This document shows positions 1-8,325 of a stretch of 64,000 nt of DNA, piece by piece. Source of the DNA: JBBDWK01 sp040902885 (lineage in GTDB: Bacteria; Acidobacteriota; Terriglobia; Bryobacterales; Bryobacteraceae); NCBI GenBank assembly GCA_040902885.1, contig JBBDWK010000099.1, positions 1 through 64,000 on the forward strand, written 5' to 3'. Every line of letters starts with the position of its first letter. Position 1 is the stretch's first letter. The notes beneath the pieces were generated by a model that made no database searches, had not been told where the DNA came from, and worked only from the letters and a program-made list of their open reading frames with translations. Position numbers and translations under genes: made by a program.

Positions 1-99
1 ACCGCGACGGCTCGCTGACGCTCGCCGTCACCCACAGATTTCCCCGACGAGGCTCATTTTGGAGCCCTCACCTGCCTCGATTCAGGCCAGTCCACCCAA

Positions 100-1374
100 A
101 TGTGCCGGGGTAGCGGATTCCTCACGGACCTTGCTACATGGAATCAGGGTTGGGACGACCTCCGGGGCGTTGATTATCTTTCGATAGTTGGCAATCTCAT
201 GGGGAGCGGGAGCTTGGGCGGCGTAAGCGACGGACTTGTCAGCGTCACGAGTGCCTCCGGCGGCTCTTTCCCCGGAGTGACAGACGACCGCACCCGCGTG
301 GTTCCGTACTGTCACACAACGGGAATCGGCGGGGCTCTCCTGAACTGCCCCGCCGGTGCTTTTGGCATAGCAAACGTGAACTCGAGCACGCACCTCACTT
401 GGCAAATCATAGACCCCTTCCTCCGCGGCGATCCGAGTTGGCGGAACTATGGAACGTCGCTTGACCGAGATCCGGTCCTAAGTCGGGCCGGTGGTCTTTT
501 CTTCTTGCTCGGCGATGAGCAAGGCCGCACCTACACTGGTTCGAGCCAAGTATGGTTCACTCCAACAACCGGCCAAGCTATCGCCATGGTCAAAGCTGAC
601 GCCGGGATTGCTTACCACGACCTGTTGCCGATCGGCAGTGGGACGGCAACTGTTCGGTTCACAACCGGAGACTTCGGCGCAAGCGCCACTGTAATCGCAG
701 GCGCCACCGTGGTGAATCGTTCGAAGTTGGGACCTCAGATGGCTCTGGTCGCACCTGCAACAAATCATTTATCGGGACTTTCGCGCACGAGTCGGATGTT
801 GGTCTCGATCTATGGGACGGGTCTGACCGACCCAGGCCAGTTCTCGGCTCCCGGGCTGCCGTTGCCATCCACCCTCGGCGGCACGACCCTGAACTTATCG
901 GGACAGCCCGTTGGAATCATCTATGCGAGCCCAACCCAAATCAACGCTGTACTTCCTGACAACGTCCCGCCATATGGCCTGCTGAACCTGACTCGCTCGG
1001 CGGGGAGTCATTCGTTGGGAATCGTCTTTCAAGAGTCACAGCCGAGCTTATTCACTGCGAATGGTCGAGGCACCGGTGCGCTCGCGGCGCAAAAGGCCGA
1101 CTACTCGGCTCTTTCGACGTCGAACCCCGCTCGACCGGACGAAGTAATCATCATCTATGGCACAGGGCTCGGCGTCAACAGCTCCCGCGTGGTAGCGACG
1201 ATAGCGGGACAACGAGCACTCGTTCACTACGCCGGCCCTGCACCCGGATTCGCCGGCCTTGATCAGTTCAATATCCAAGTTCCAGCTACGGCTCCAGAAG
1301 GCGACGCCATCGCGGTGCAAATCGATGTGAATGGACGATCCACCAATATCGGCACAGTTCCCGTCCGGCACTAA
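100..1374 (+). CDS. alpha/beta-hydrolase C-terminal part fused to a Solibacter-type C-terminal domain (5'-partial)
   Basis: The reading frame is open from base 19 (an in-frame stop lies at 16-18), but no convincing start with a ribosome binding site is visible. The true N-terminus is therefore probably outside the window or in another frame through a frameshift. The first ~180 residues resemble the end of a PGAP1/lipase-like alpha/beta hydrolase: a GSGFLTDL segment, then a 'DGLVSVTSAS' stretch and 'TRVVPYCHT', where such lipases place the late catalytic Asp and His. Residues ~205-424 read as the roughly 220-residue 'Solibacter uncharacterised C-terminal domain', with two characteristic IYGTGL motifs and a 'DQFNIQVP' motif near the end. 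That domain is common on secreted proteins of this lineage, so the protein is probably exported. The substrate is unknown. The domain call is strong; the hydrolase call is moderate. Confidence 0.65.
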   Translation: MCRGSGFLTDLATWNQGWDDLRGVDYLSIVGNLMGSGSLGGVSDGLVSVTSASGGSFPGVTDDRTRVVPYCHTTGIGGALLNCPAGAFGIANVNSSTHLTWQIIDPFLRGDPSWRNYGTSLDRDPVLSRAGGLFFLLGDEQGRTYTGSSQVWFTPTTGQAIAMVKADAGIAYHDLLPIGSGTATVRFTTGDFGASATVIAGATVVNRSKLGPQMALVAPATNHLSGLSRTSRMLVSIYGTGLTDPGQFSAPGLPLPSTLGGTTLNLSGQPVGIIYASPTQINAVLPDNVPPYGLLNLTRSAGSHSLGIVFQESQPSLFTANGRGTGALAAQKADYSALSTSNPARPDEVIIIYGTGLGVNSSRVVATIAGQRALVHYAGPAPGFAGLDQFNIQVPATAPEGDAIAVQIDVNGRSTNIGTVPVRH

Positions 1375-1486
1375 CCCTTTGCAGCCTGCAGAAGCCAGCA
1401 GGGATCTGGCCAATGCTGTTCCGAAGTGCGCCGCCGCTCCAGAGCTTCACTATGTGTCTCCGTCGGTAGAGCCGAGGCGAAATGGC

Positions 1487-2725
1487 CTACAACTGCTCGC
1501 CCCGCACCAAATCTTCCAAAGTTTCGCGGGCACGAACAATTTTCCAGCAGCTTCCTTCCACCAGCACCTCCGCAGGACGCGGGCGCGAGTTGTAGTTGGA
1601 GGAAAGAACGAAGCCGTAAGCTCCGGCTGCGGCCACCGCGAGAAGATCGCCGGGAGCCACATCCGCCATGCTGCGGTCGCGCGCCAGAAAGTCGCCGCTC
1701 TCGCACACCGGGCCAACCACATCGGCCACGATAGATTCTCGATCGCTCCGCTTTACCGGGATGATCTCATGATGGGACTGGTAGAGTGCCGGGCGAATCA
1801 GATCGTTCATGGCCGCGTCCGCCACAATGAACTCCTTGCGGCCGCTCCGCTTGCGATAAAGAACCCGGGTAAGAAGGATTCCGGCCGGTCCAACGATCGA
1901 GCGCCCGGGCTCAACCATTAAATCGAAGCCCCGCCCTTCCACTTCCGAGCGCAGGCGGGCGATAAAGCCGCGAATCTCGGGCGCCTGCTCCTCGGAACGG
2001 TAAGCGATGCCCAGCCCGCCTCCGAAATCGACGTGGCGGATGTCGTGGCCTGCAGCGCGCAGCCGCTCGGCCAGCGCCAGGACTTTGCCCACCGCCTCGA
2101 CGATGGGGCCGGTGTCCAGAAGTTGCGAGCCGATGTGGCAGCTCACTCCCGCGGCCTTCAAGTTGCGGAGAGAGCGTGCGCGGCCGTAAATGCCATCCAC
2201 CTCCGCGATGTCGATGCCGAATTTGTGCTCGCGCAGTCCGGTCGCAATATAGGGATGCGTGGCGGCGTTCACGTCCGGATTCACGCGAAGCGCGAAGCTC
2301 GCTGTCACTCCATGGCGGGCTGCCAGCGCATCGATGAGAGCTAGCTCGGCTTCGGATTCGCAGTTGAAGCTGTGAATGCCTTCGGAGAGCGCGTAGTCCA
2401 CCTCTTCCGCGGTCTTGCCCACGCCTGAAAAGACCACCTTCTTCGGGTCTCCGCCGGCCTTGAGCACGCGGAACAACTCACCGCCGGAAACAATATCGAA
2501 CCCGCTGCCCGCGCGGGCGAGAACACTCAGGATGGCCAGGCTGGAGTTGGCCTTCACCGCATAGCAGATGGTATGCGGCAGACCGGCCAGGGCTTCGTCA
2601 TAAGCGCGGTAATTGTCGAGGATGGTCCGGGCCGAATAGACGTAGCAGGGCGTTCCCGCCTTTTTTGCAATTGCGGCAAGATCCACGCCGTCGCACAGAA
2701 GAGAGTTGTCCTGATAGTGGAACAT
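1487..2725 (-). CDS. lysA: diaminopimelate decarboxylase
   Basis: 412 residues, normal for the family. It would convert meso-diaminopimelate to L-lysine and CO2, the last step of the lysine pathway, in the cytosol with pyridoxal phosphate. The PLP-binding lysine is in 'YAVKANSS' (about residue 58). Other fold-III decarboxylase landmarks are 'HIGSQ', the glycine loop 'GGGLGI', 'EPGRSIV' and the catalytic cysteine motif 'CESGDFL' near residue 335. It is the last gene of a minus-strand series, 39 bp after the GAF/phosphatase gene, so it may be co-transcribed with it. The start MFHYQDNS fits family N-termini. No defect seen. Confidence 0.95.
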   Translation of the reverse strand: MFHYQDNSLLCDGVDLAAIAKKAGTPCYVYSARTILDNYRAYDEALAGLPHTICYAVKANSSLAILSVLARAGSGFDIVSGGELFRVLKAGGDPKKVVFSGVGKTAEEVDYALSEGIHSFNCESEAELALIDALAARHGVTASFALRVNPDVNAATHPYIATGLREHKFGIDIAEVDGIYGRARSLRNLKAAGVSCHIGSQLLDTGPIVEAVGKVLALAERLRAAGHDIRHVDFGGGLGIAYRSEEQAPEIRGFIARLRSEVEGRGFDLMVEPGRSIVGPAGILLTRVLYRKRSGRKEFIVADAAMNDLIRPALYQSHHEIIPVKRSDRESIVADVVGPVCESGDFLARDRSMADVAPGDLLAVAAAGAYGFVLSSNYNSRPRPAEVLVEGSCWKIVRARETLEDLVRGEQL

Positions 2726-2764
2726 AAAAACGAAACAGGCGGATCTGTTCAGGATACGCCCTGT

Positions 2765-4516
2765 TCAGGATACCTTGATCACCACGACGGTCTGATCGTC
2801 GAAGGCCACGCTTCCAAACCGGTCGACGTCCGCGAAGATGGCGTCCCGGATCTCGGCCGAGGATTGGCCGGTCAGCGGGGGAACCAAGCGGGCCAATCTG
2901 CCCCGGCCGTACTCTTCGCCGAAGCCGTCCGTGTGATCGGTGATTCCGTCGGAATATAGTACCAGTGTATCGCCTGGCTCGGCCTGAAGGACCGTCTCTT
3001 CGTAGTCGCAGTTCGCCAGCAGGCCGAGCGGAACGCCTTCGGCGCGGACGCGCACGTTCTGGCCCTCGCGGAACACCATAGGCGTAAAGGCGCCCGCATT
3101 GGCAACCGTGAAAGTGCGCGTTTGGGGATCCCAGAGCATCAGCAGCAGCGTGACATAGCGCGACTCCACCTTGCGGCCGATGAGCGCCTCGTTGAGCGCC
3201 TTCATCAGCACGCCGGGCTGGGGGCGGCGCGGCGCCAGGGTCCGGAGCAGCCCGCTGACCAGCGCGCCGAACAGGGCCGCGGCTACGCCTTTGCCGCTCA
3301 CGTCGCCGAACGCCAGCACGGCCCGGTCGTCGGAGTGTTCGAAAAAGTCGTAGATGTCGCCGCTGATTTCGCGCGCGGGCCGCAGCCCGGCGGCCACTTC
3401 AAGCCCCAGGATCGGCGGCGCCTGGGCTGGAAGAATCAGCCTCTGCAGCTCGCTAGCCGCGGCCAGGTCCCGCTCCATGCGATGCTCGCGGTCGGCAACC
3501 TCCTTGTAGAGTCTGGCGTTTTCGAGCGATGTGGCGATCTGTGGGGCGAGAAGCGAGAGAAGGCGTACGTGGTCGTCGGTGAAGAAGCCGACCCGGTCGC
3601 TTTCGAGGTCCATCACGCCGATCACCCGATCCTTGGAGACGAGAGGCACCGCGACTTCCGAGCGAACGCCGGCATGAGAGGCGATGTAGCGCGGGTCGGC
3701 CAGCGTATCGTGTACGCGAACCGGCTCCCGCGATACGACGGCTGCGCCCGTGATGCCCTTGCCCAGGGGCAGGTTGTCCATCTCGATGCGCTGGTCGTAG
3801 CGGCTGCTGAAACGGTGCCGCAGGGTCTGCCGTTCTTCGTCCACCAGCAGAATGCTGAAGGCATCGTAGTTGATCAGGTTCCGGACGGTGGTCGAAATCT
3901 TCTTCAGCAGCTCGTCCAGATTCAGCAGGGACGAGAATTCCTGGGAGATATTGGCCAGGGTTCGCAGCGTGCGGTTCTGGCGCTCCACCCTCCAGTAGAG
4001 CCTGGCGTTGTCTATGGCGGTGGCGACGCGCGACGCGATCAGCAGCAGCAGATCGCGGTCGTATTCCGTGTATCCGTTCAACTGGGCGGATTGCGCGTCG
4101 ATAACGCCCACCAGCCGTCCGCGCGCGATCATGGGAACGGCCAGCTCAGTGCGCACCGCGTCTACCGCGTTGAGATAACGCGGGTCCTCCCGGACGTCTC
4201 CCACCAGCACGGGCTCGCGGAGCTGCGCCGCCACGCCGGTGATGCCCTCGCCGAGCTTCACCACCAGGTTCCGCACCACCTCCTGGCGGTGTCCCAGCGC
4301 ATGGCGAATGCGCAGTTCCTGACGCTTCTCGCTGTAGAGGAGAATGGCGAAGATCTCGCAATCGATGACCTTCTTGACGATCCCGCTGACGCTCGCCAGG
4401 AGTTGATCGAGGTCTAGGGTCTCGGAGGTGACCGCGGACACTTCGAGCAGAAAGTCGAGCAGATCGGAGCGCTCCCGGAAGCGTGCCGGCGCCGCGGCTT
4501 GTGAGCGAGGAGGCAT
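2765..4516 (-). CDS. GAF-GAF-PP2C (RsbU/SpoIIE-type) serine phosphatase
   Basis: 583 residues. Two tandem GAF sensor domains (about residues 20-165 and 195-345) are joined by a short helical linker. They are followed by a PP2C-type SpoIIE phosphatase domain (about 375-583) with the metal-binding landmarks 'ISGDIYDFF', 'GDVSGKGVAAAL' and 'LYSDGITDH', and 'DDQTVVVIKV' at the end. Such proteins sense small ligands or redox state and dephosphorylate anti-sigma-factor antagonists. No anti-sigma or antagonist gene is adjacent, so its partner is encoded elsewhere. Its start overlaps the stop of deoC by one base (TGATG), pointing to translational coupling. No transmembrane segment is seen, so it is probably cytosolic. 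Confidence 0.88.
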   Translation of the reverse strand: MPPRSQAAAPARFRERSDLLDFLLEVSAVTSETLDLDQLLASVSGIVKKVIDCEIFAILLYSEKRQELRIRHALGHRQEVVRNLVVKLGEGITGVAAQLREPVLVGDVREDPRYLNAVDAVRTELAVPMIARGRLVGVIDAQSAQLNGYTEYDRDLLLLIASRVATAIDNARLYWRVERQNRTLRTLANISQEFSSLLNLDELLKKISTTVRNLINYDAFSILLVDEERQTLRHRFSSRYDQRIEMDNLPLGKGITGAAVVSREPVRVHDTLADPRYIASHAGVRSEVAVPLVSKDRVIGVMDLESDRVGFFTDDHVRLLSLLAPQIATSLENARLYKEVADREHRMERDLAAASELQRLILPAQAPPILGLEVAAGLRPAREISGDIYDFFEHSDDRAVLAFGDVSGKGVAAALFGALVSGLLRTLAPRRPQPGVLMKALNEALIGRKVESRYVTLLLMLWDPQTRTFTVANAGAFTPMVFREGQNVRVRAEGVPLGLLANCDYEETVLQAEPGDTLVLYSDGITDHTDGFGEEYGRGRLARLVPPLTGQSSAEIRDAIFADVDRFGSVAFDDQTVVVIKVS

Positions 4517-5235
4517 CAGACGGCCGCCTGTACAATCCGCACACTGGCGCTGGCGCCGATGCTGCGCATTTCCGGGCCAACCACTTGACGCAGCAGCGCC
4601 ACGTCGTGGGCGGTGGCGCCGGACGGACCGAACCCGGTGGAAGTCTTGACGAAATCGGCCTGAGCCATTTTGGCGAGCGTACAGCCGACGGCCTTTTGGT
4701 GGTCGTCGAGCAGGGCGGTTTCAAGGATGACCTTCACGACGGCGCCGCCGCGATGAGCGGCCTTGACTACGGACTGAATGTCGAGCTTCACGGTATCGTA
4801 GTCGCCGGACCGCAGCGCCCCGACGTTGACGACCATGTCGATCTCCTGCGCTCCGACGCGGACTGCAATCTCGGTTTCGGCGACTTTAGCCCCGGTGCTG
4901 GTAGCGCCGAGGGGAAAACCCACGACGGTGCAGACCTTGACGGGCGATCCCGCCAGCTCGGAAGCCGCGAGCGCCACCCAGACAGGGTTGATGCAGACGC
5001 TGGCGAATGCGAACTCGCGCGCTTCGCGGCAGAGCTTCACCACGTCGTCGCGAGTGGCTTCGGGACGGAGCAGAGTGTGATCGATGATCCCGGCGTCAAC
5101 GCGAGTGACCCGGTGGCAGGCGGAGACGCGATCCGCGCCCGAGGCGACAATCTCCGTCATGGCAGCGCGGTCGACGCGAGCCAGGATCTGCTCGCCAATC
5201 TCTTCTACGAGTTGTTCCAGCTCGGTCTGGGTCAA
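4516..5235 (-). CDS. deoC: deoxyribose-phosphate aldolase with an internal deletion
   Basis: 239 residues. DeoC cleaves 2-deoxyribose-5-phosphate to glyceraldehyde-3-phosphate and acetaldehyde. The N-terminal two thirds are typical: 'IDHTLLRPEA', 'CINPVWV', 'VVGFPLGA', 'EIDMVVN' and the Schiff-base lysine K197 in 'FVKTSTGFGPSGAT'. After 'LLRQVVGPEM' (residue 223) the chain jumps straight to 'RSIGASASVRIV'. The strand normally carrying the second conserved lysine and the phosphate-binding glycines (family motif VKASGGIRT) plus the following helix, about 23 residues, is absent with the frame kept. The copy may be inactive, or this may be an assembly collapse. It lies 64 bp after tsaD and overlaps the phosphatase gene by one base. 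Confidence 0.88.
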   Translation of the reverse strand: MTQTELEQLVEEIGEQILARVDRAAMTEIVASGADRVSACHRVTRVDAGIIDHTLLRPEATRDDVVKLCREAREFAFASVCINPVWVALAASELAGSPVKVCTVVGFPLGATSTGAKVAETEIAVRVGAQEIDMVVNVGALRSGDYDTVKLDIQSVVKAAHRGGAVVKVILETALLDDHQKAVGCTLAKMAQADFVKTSTGFGPSGATAHDVALLRQVVGPEMRSIGASASVRIVQAAV

Positions 5236-5299
5236 GGAAGTGTTCCGCCTAGCGTAAAGACATTAGAATCATGGTGTTTACTGAGTTTTGGAGGAACTT

Positions 5300-6370
5300 T
5301 CATGATACCACAGAGCTGCCCAGAGTGAGTCCGGCATTTGCCGCGAGCGAGAAGTCCGAGAACTCGCCGTGACGGAGTTTGGGAAATGCCGCCGCGGCGA
5401 TCATGGCGGCGTTGTCGGTGGAAAGGGCTGGCGAGGGGAAGAAGACCGGATAGGGCAAGCGCGCGGCTTGGGCTGCGGCGCGCAAGCCGGAATTGCACGC
5501 CACGCCACCGGAGATGATTAAGACGCGCGCGCCGATGGCTTCCGCGGATGCCGCCGCCCGCCGCAGGAGTTCCTCGATCACCGTCCGCTGGAACCCGGCC
5601 AGCAGGTCCAGCGTGGTCTGCGGGGTGTTCGAGAGCAACTCCTCGAATGCCGGCTTATGCAGCTTCCGGCGCCGCGCGATCTCTTCGGCCATGTCCCGCC
5701 CCTCCACCCAGCGCAGAACGGCGGTCTTCAACCCGCTGAAGCTGAAATCGAGAGCGTTGCCTTTCATCTTGGCGAGGGTGAATTTGACCGCCTTGGGGTC
5801 GCCATAGAGGGCGAGGCGATCGATGATGGGGCCGCCGGGGTAGCCGAAACCCAGCAGCTTGGCGACCTTGTCGAAGGCTTCGCCCGCGGCGTCGTCGCGC
5901 GTTTTGCCCAGCAGACGGTAGCGATAGCCTTCCTGGACCTCGAAGAGATGCGTGTGGCCGCCGCTGACCACCAGCGCCAAGGCGGGAAACTCGACGGAGG
6001 CGGCCTCCAGGACTACCGCGTGGATGTGGCCTTCAATGTGGTTCACGCCGATCAGGGGAATTTGCCTGGCGAAACAGAGCGATTTGGCGTAAGTGAGACC
6101 GACCAGCAGAGAGCCCGCGAGGCCAGGGCCAACGGTCACCGCAATGGCCGACAAGTCTTCGTAGCCGGTGTAGGCCCTTTCCAGCGCCTCGCGGACCACG
6201 GGCACGATGGCCCGAAGATGTTCGCGCGAGGCCAGCTCAGGCACAACTCCGCCATACTTGCCGTGCGTGTCGAGCTGCGAGGCGACTACGGAGGAGAGCA
6301 GCTTCGAGCCGTCTTCAACCACAGCGGCGGCGGTTTCATCGCAGGAAGACTCGATACCCAGAATGCGCAT
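5300..6370 (-). CDS. tsaD: tRNA N6-adenosine threonylcarbamoyltransferase TsaD
   Basis: 356 residues, ordinary length for bacterial TsaD (YgjD/Gcp). It transfers the threonylcarbamoyl group to A37 of ANN-decoding tRNAs, working with TsaB, TsaE and TsaC (none of which are in the window). It starts with 'MRILGIESSCDETAAAVV', the ASKHA-fold phosphate-1 segment. The metal-binding motif is 'NHIEGHIHA', followed by 'GGHTHLF', 'GEAFDKVAKLLGFGYPGG' and the C-terminal 'GGVACNSGLR'. The gene follows the lipoprotein gene by 6 bp, so the two are probably one transcript. No defect seen. Confidence 0.96.
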   Translation of the reverse strand: MRILGIESSCDETAAAVVEDGSKLLSSVVASQLDTHGKYGGVVPELASREHLRAIVPVVREALERAYTGYEDLSAIAVTVGPGLAGSLLVGLTYAKSLCFARQIPLIGVNHIEGHIHAVVLEAASVEFPALALVVSGGHTHLFEVQEGYRYRLLGKTRDDAAGEAFDKVAKLLGFGYPGGPIIDRLALYGDPKAVKFTLAKMKGNALDFSFSGLKTAVLRWVEGRDMAEEIARRRKLHKPAFEELLSNTPQTTLDLLAGFQRTVIEELLRRAAASAEAIGARVLIISGGVACNSGLRAAAQAARLPYPVFFPSPALSTDNAAMIAAAAFPKLRHGEFSDFSLAANAGLTLGSSVVS

Positions 6371-6376
6371 CCGGAC

Positions 6377-7264
6377 CTAGTCGGACTCCATCAGTTTCAA
6401 CACGCGATCCACTAAGTCAGCCGGAAGCGCTAACGACAAATTCACGTTACGCCCGGTGCGTTCAACAGTTACACTGTCGTAAATCCGCAACATCTCCCGA
6501 TCGCCTTCGGGAGCGCTCAGGCGGCCAAGCGCAATCACGCCGCGCAGCGTATTTACGATTGCCTCGCAGCCGGAGTCCGTCCGGCATTCACAGGCGGCGC
6601 GGGCGTCAATGCCCGTGTGCAGATCGGCTGCGAACGTCGCGCTTTCGAGACTGGCCAGAACCTTGCGAAGGTTCGCAATATTTCCCTCGCTCGTGAGAGC
6701 CTGCGCCGCCAGTTCCGCAAACCCAGCCCCGGCGATCCAGCCTTCGCTGGCGGCCGGAAGCGCCTGCGCCATCCGCAGCAGGCGGCCGCCGCCATTTTGA
6801 CGGTCGAGCGCTAGTTTCACACCCGCTTCGGTTCCTGCCACAGCCGTGTCAGGGCTCAGGATGGCTAGAGCCGCGCCTTCACGACGGTAGAGCGTCTGCC
6901 CTTTATAACTGGACTGCTCCATCCCGTCGATCCGGGTGCTCTTGAAGTTCCCGCGAGCCAGAGCGACCACGGCCTCTCCAGTTGCGGCAATGAGCATCTC
7001 CTTCACGTCTTTTCTGGGATCGAAGCCGGTGCGGGCGGCGAACTCATCCACATTCGGGAACTGGCGCCCTGCCATCAGTTTTCGGTAGACCGGCGCGGCG
7101 CGCAGTTCTTCCATGCGCACTCCGGCTAAGACGATCGTATTCTCCGGGATCATTTCCGTGAACCTGGAATCGAGGCGCAACCCCGCGTCCTGGCGAGAGC
7201 CGCAGCCGGCCGCAATCAGCCAGAGCGCGGGCAGGGCGCCGGCCCAGAGTTGCTTGAGTGGCAT
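6377..7264 (-). CDS. putative lipoprotein of unknown function
   Basis: I place the start at 7264, giving 295 residues, because it begins a lipoprotein signal (MPLKQLWAGALPALWLIAAG followed by Cys) and has GAGGAG just upstream. The frame continues farther upstream, but that part does not look like protein. After the lipobox cysteine the protein is soluble, with no further membrane segments. It contains four cysteines clustered late in the chain ('ACECRTDSGCEA'), which could form disulfides outside the cytoplasm. I do not recognise a family. It looks like the Acidobacteriota-type proteins that begin with a 'FTEMIPENTIVLAGVRM' segment, similar in style to DUF3352-like proteins. It is the first gene of the run leading to tsaD and is divergent from the amidohydrolase gene. 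Confidence 0.7.
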   Translation of the reverse strand: MPLKQLWAGALPALWLIAAGCGSRQDAGLRLDSRFTEMIPENTIVLAGVRMEELRAAPVYRKLMAGRQFPNVDEFAARTGFDPRKDVKEMLIAATGEAVVALARGNFKSTRIDGMEQSSYKGQTLYRREGAALAILSPDTAVAGTEAGVKLALDRQNGGGRLLRMAQALPAASEGWIAGAGFAELAAQALTSEGNIANLRKVLASLESATFAADLHTGIDARAACECRTDSGCEAIVNTLRGVIALGRLSAPEGDREMLRIYDSVTVERTGRNVNLSLALPADLVDRVLKLMESD

Positions 7265-7319
7265 CACTCCTCTATTAACGCAGAATCGGAAGGCGAAGTT
7301 CGAAGGGTATCCTTGGAAT

Positions 7320-8180
7320 ATGCGTGTAGACGCGCACCAGCACTTCTGGGACCTCGACCGGTTCACCTACGCGTGGATGCCCGGCCCTCCGTCGCGTCTG
7401 CGGCGAAACTTCCTGCCTCGTAACCTGGAGCCCATCCTGCGCGCGCACCGTTTCGACGGCAGCGTGGTAGTTCAGGCCAATACGCTCCATGAGGAGACGC
7501 GTTGGCTTCTGGATCTTGCGAGCGAGCACGTGTTCATCCTGGGAGTAGTGGGATGGGTGGACTTGACCGCCGCGGATTTGCCCGCGCGTCTGGATGAGTT
7601 TCAGAAGCATCCGAAGTTCAAAGGCGTCAGACATCCCGTGCACGACGAGCCGGACCCCGAATGGCTGCTACGGGAGCCGGTGATTGAAGGCCTGCGCGAG
7701 CTGGCCCGCCGCGGCTTGCCATACGACCTGCTGTTGCAGCCGCGGCACCTTCCGCTCGTGCCCCGGCTGGCCGATCGCGTACCCGGCCTGCGGATGGCGA
7801 TCGATCACATTGCCAAGCCGCCGATAGTTACCGGAAGACTCAACGGATGGGCGGACGACATGGCAAGGGCGGCGCAAGTGCCCAACCTGTGGTGCAAGCT
7901 CTCGGGAATGATCACCGAGGCGGACCATGCGCACTGGCAGCCAAGCGATCTGCGGCCTTACCTCAAGCACGTGCTGCGCGTCTTTCCTCCGGACCGGCTG
8001 ATGTTCGGCAGCGACTGGCCGGTCTGTCTGCCAGCGGGTACGTGGAAGCGTGTTCTGGCGGGCTTCACCCAGGCGACAAGCCCGATTCCGACGGAGATTC
8101 GCAACGCCATTCTGGGGGAGAACGCGATGAAGTTTTACGGTCTGGAAAAAGCTCGCGATGCGGCGAGCGGCGGTCTATGA
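7320..8180 (+). CDS. amidohydrolase-2 family metal-dependent hydrolase (lactonase-like)
   Basis: 286 residues from the ATG that begins 'MRVDAHQHFWDLDRF'. The first strand carries the HxH metal motif (HQH). Later come 'FKGVRHPVHDEPD', 'IDHIAKPPI', 'LWCKLSGM' and 'LMFGSDWPVCLP', whose aspartate is the usual metal/catalytic residue of this TIM-barrel family. Close relatives include L-fuconolactone, L-rhamnono-lactone and 4-sulfomuconolactone hydrolases, so a sugar-lactone hydrolase is the best guess; the substrate cannot be fixed from sequence. It is divergently transcribed from the lipoprotein gene with a 55-bp gap, which must hold both promoters. No sugar-dehydrogenase partner is adjacent. Confidence 0.85.
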   Translation: MRVDAHQHFWDLDRFTYAWMPGPPSRLRRNFLPRNLEPILRAHRFDGSVVVQANTLHEETRWLLDLASEHVFILGVVGWVDLTAADLPARLDEFQKHPKFKGVRHPVHDEPDPEWLLREPVIEGLRELARRGLPYDLLLQPRHLPLVPRLADRVPGLRMAIDHIAKPPIVTGRLNGWADDMARAAQVPNLWCKLSGMITEADHAHWQPSDLRPYLKHVLRVFPPDRLMFGSDWPVCLPAGTWKRVLAGFTQATSPIPTEIRNAILGENAMKFYGLEKARDAASGGL

Positions 8181-8325
8181 TCGATGAATCGCAGCCGCAG
8201 CCGTGAGGACCGCGCTGGCGCCAATCAAAGCCTGCATTACCGAGGTTTTGGTTAGCAGGAGCGGTTGCCGAGGCGTCGGCGACATCCGAGAGCATTTAAG
8301 ACGCCTTATGCTAAGTTGCCGCCGC

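Noticed and set aside
3122..4417. Long plus-strand open frame of 431 codons
   Set aside because: Antisense shadow of the GAF/PP2C phosphatase; composition is His/Gln/Arg-rich with no motifs.
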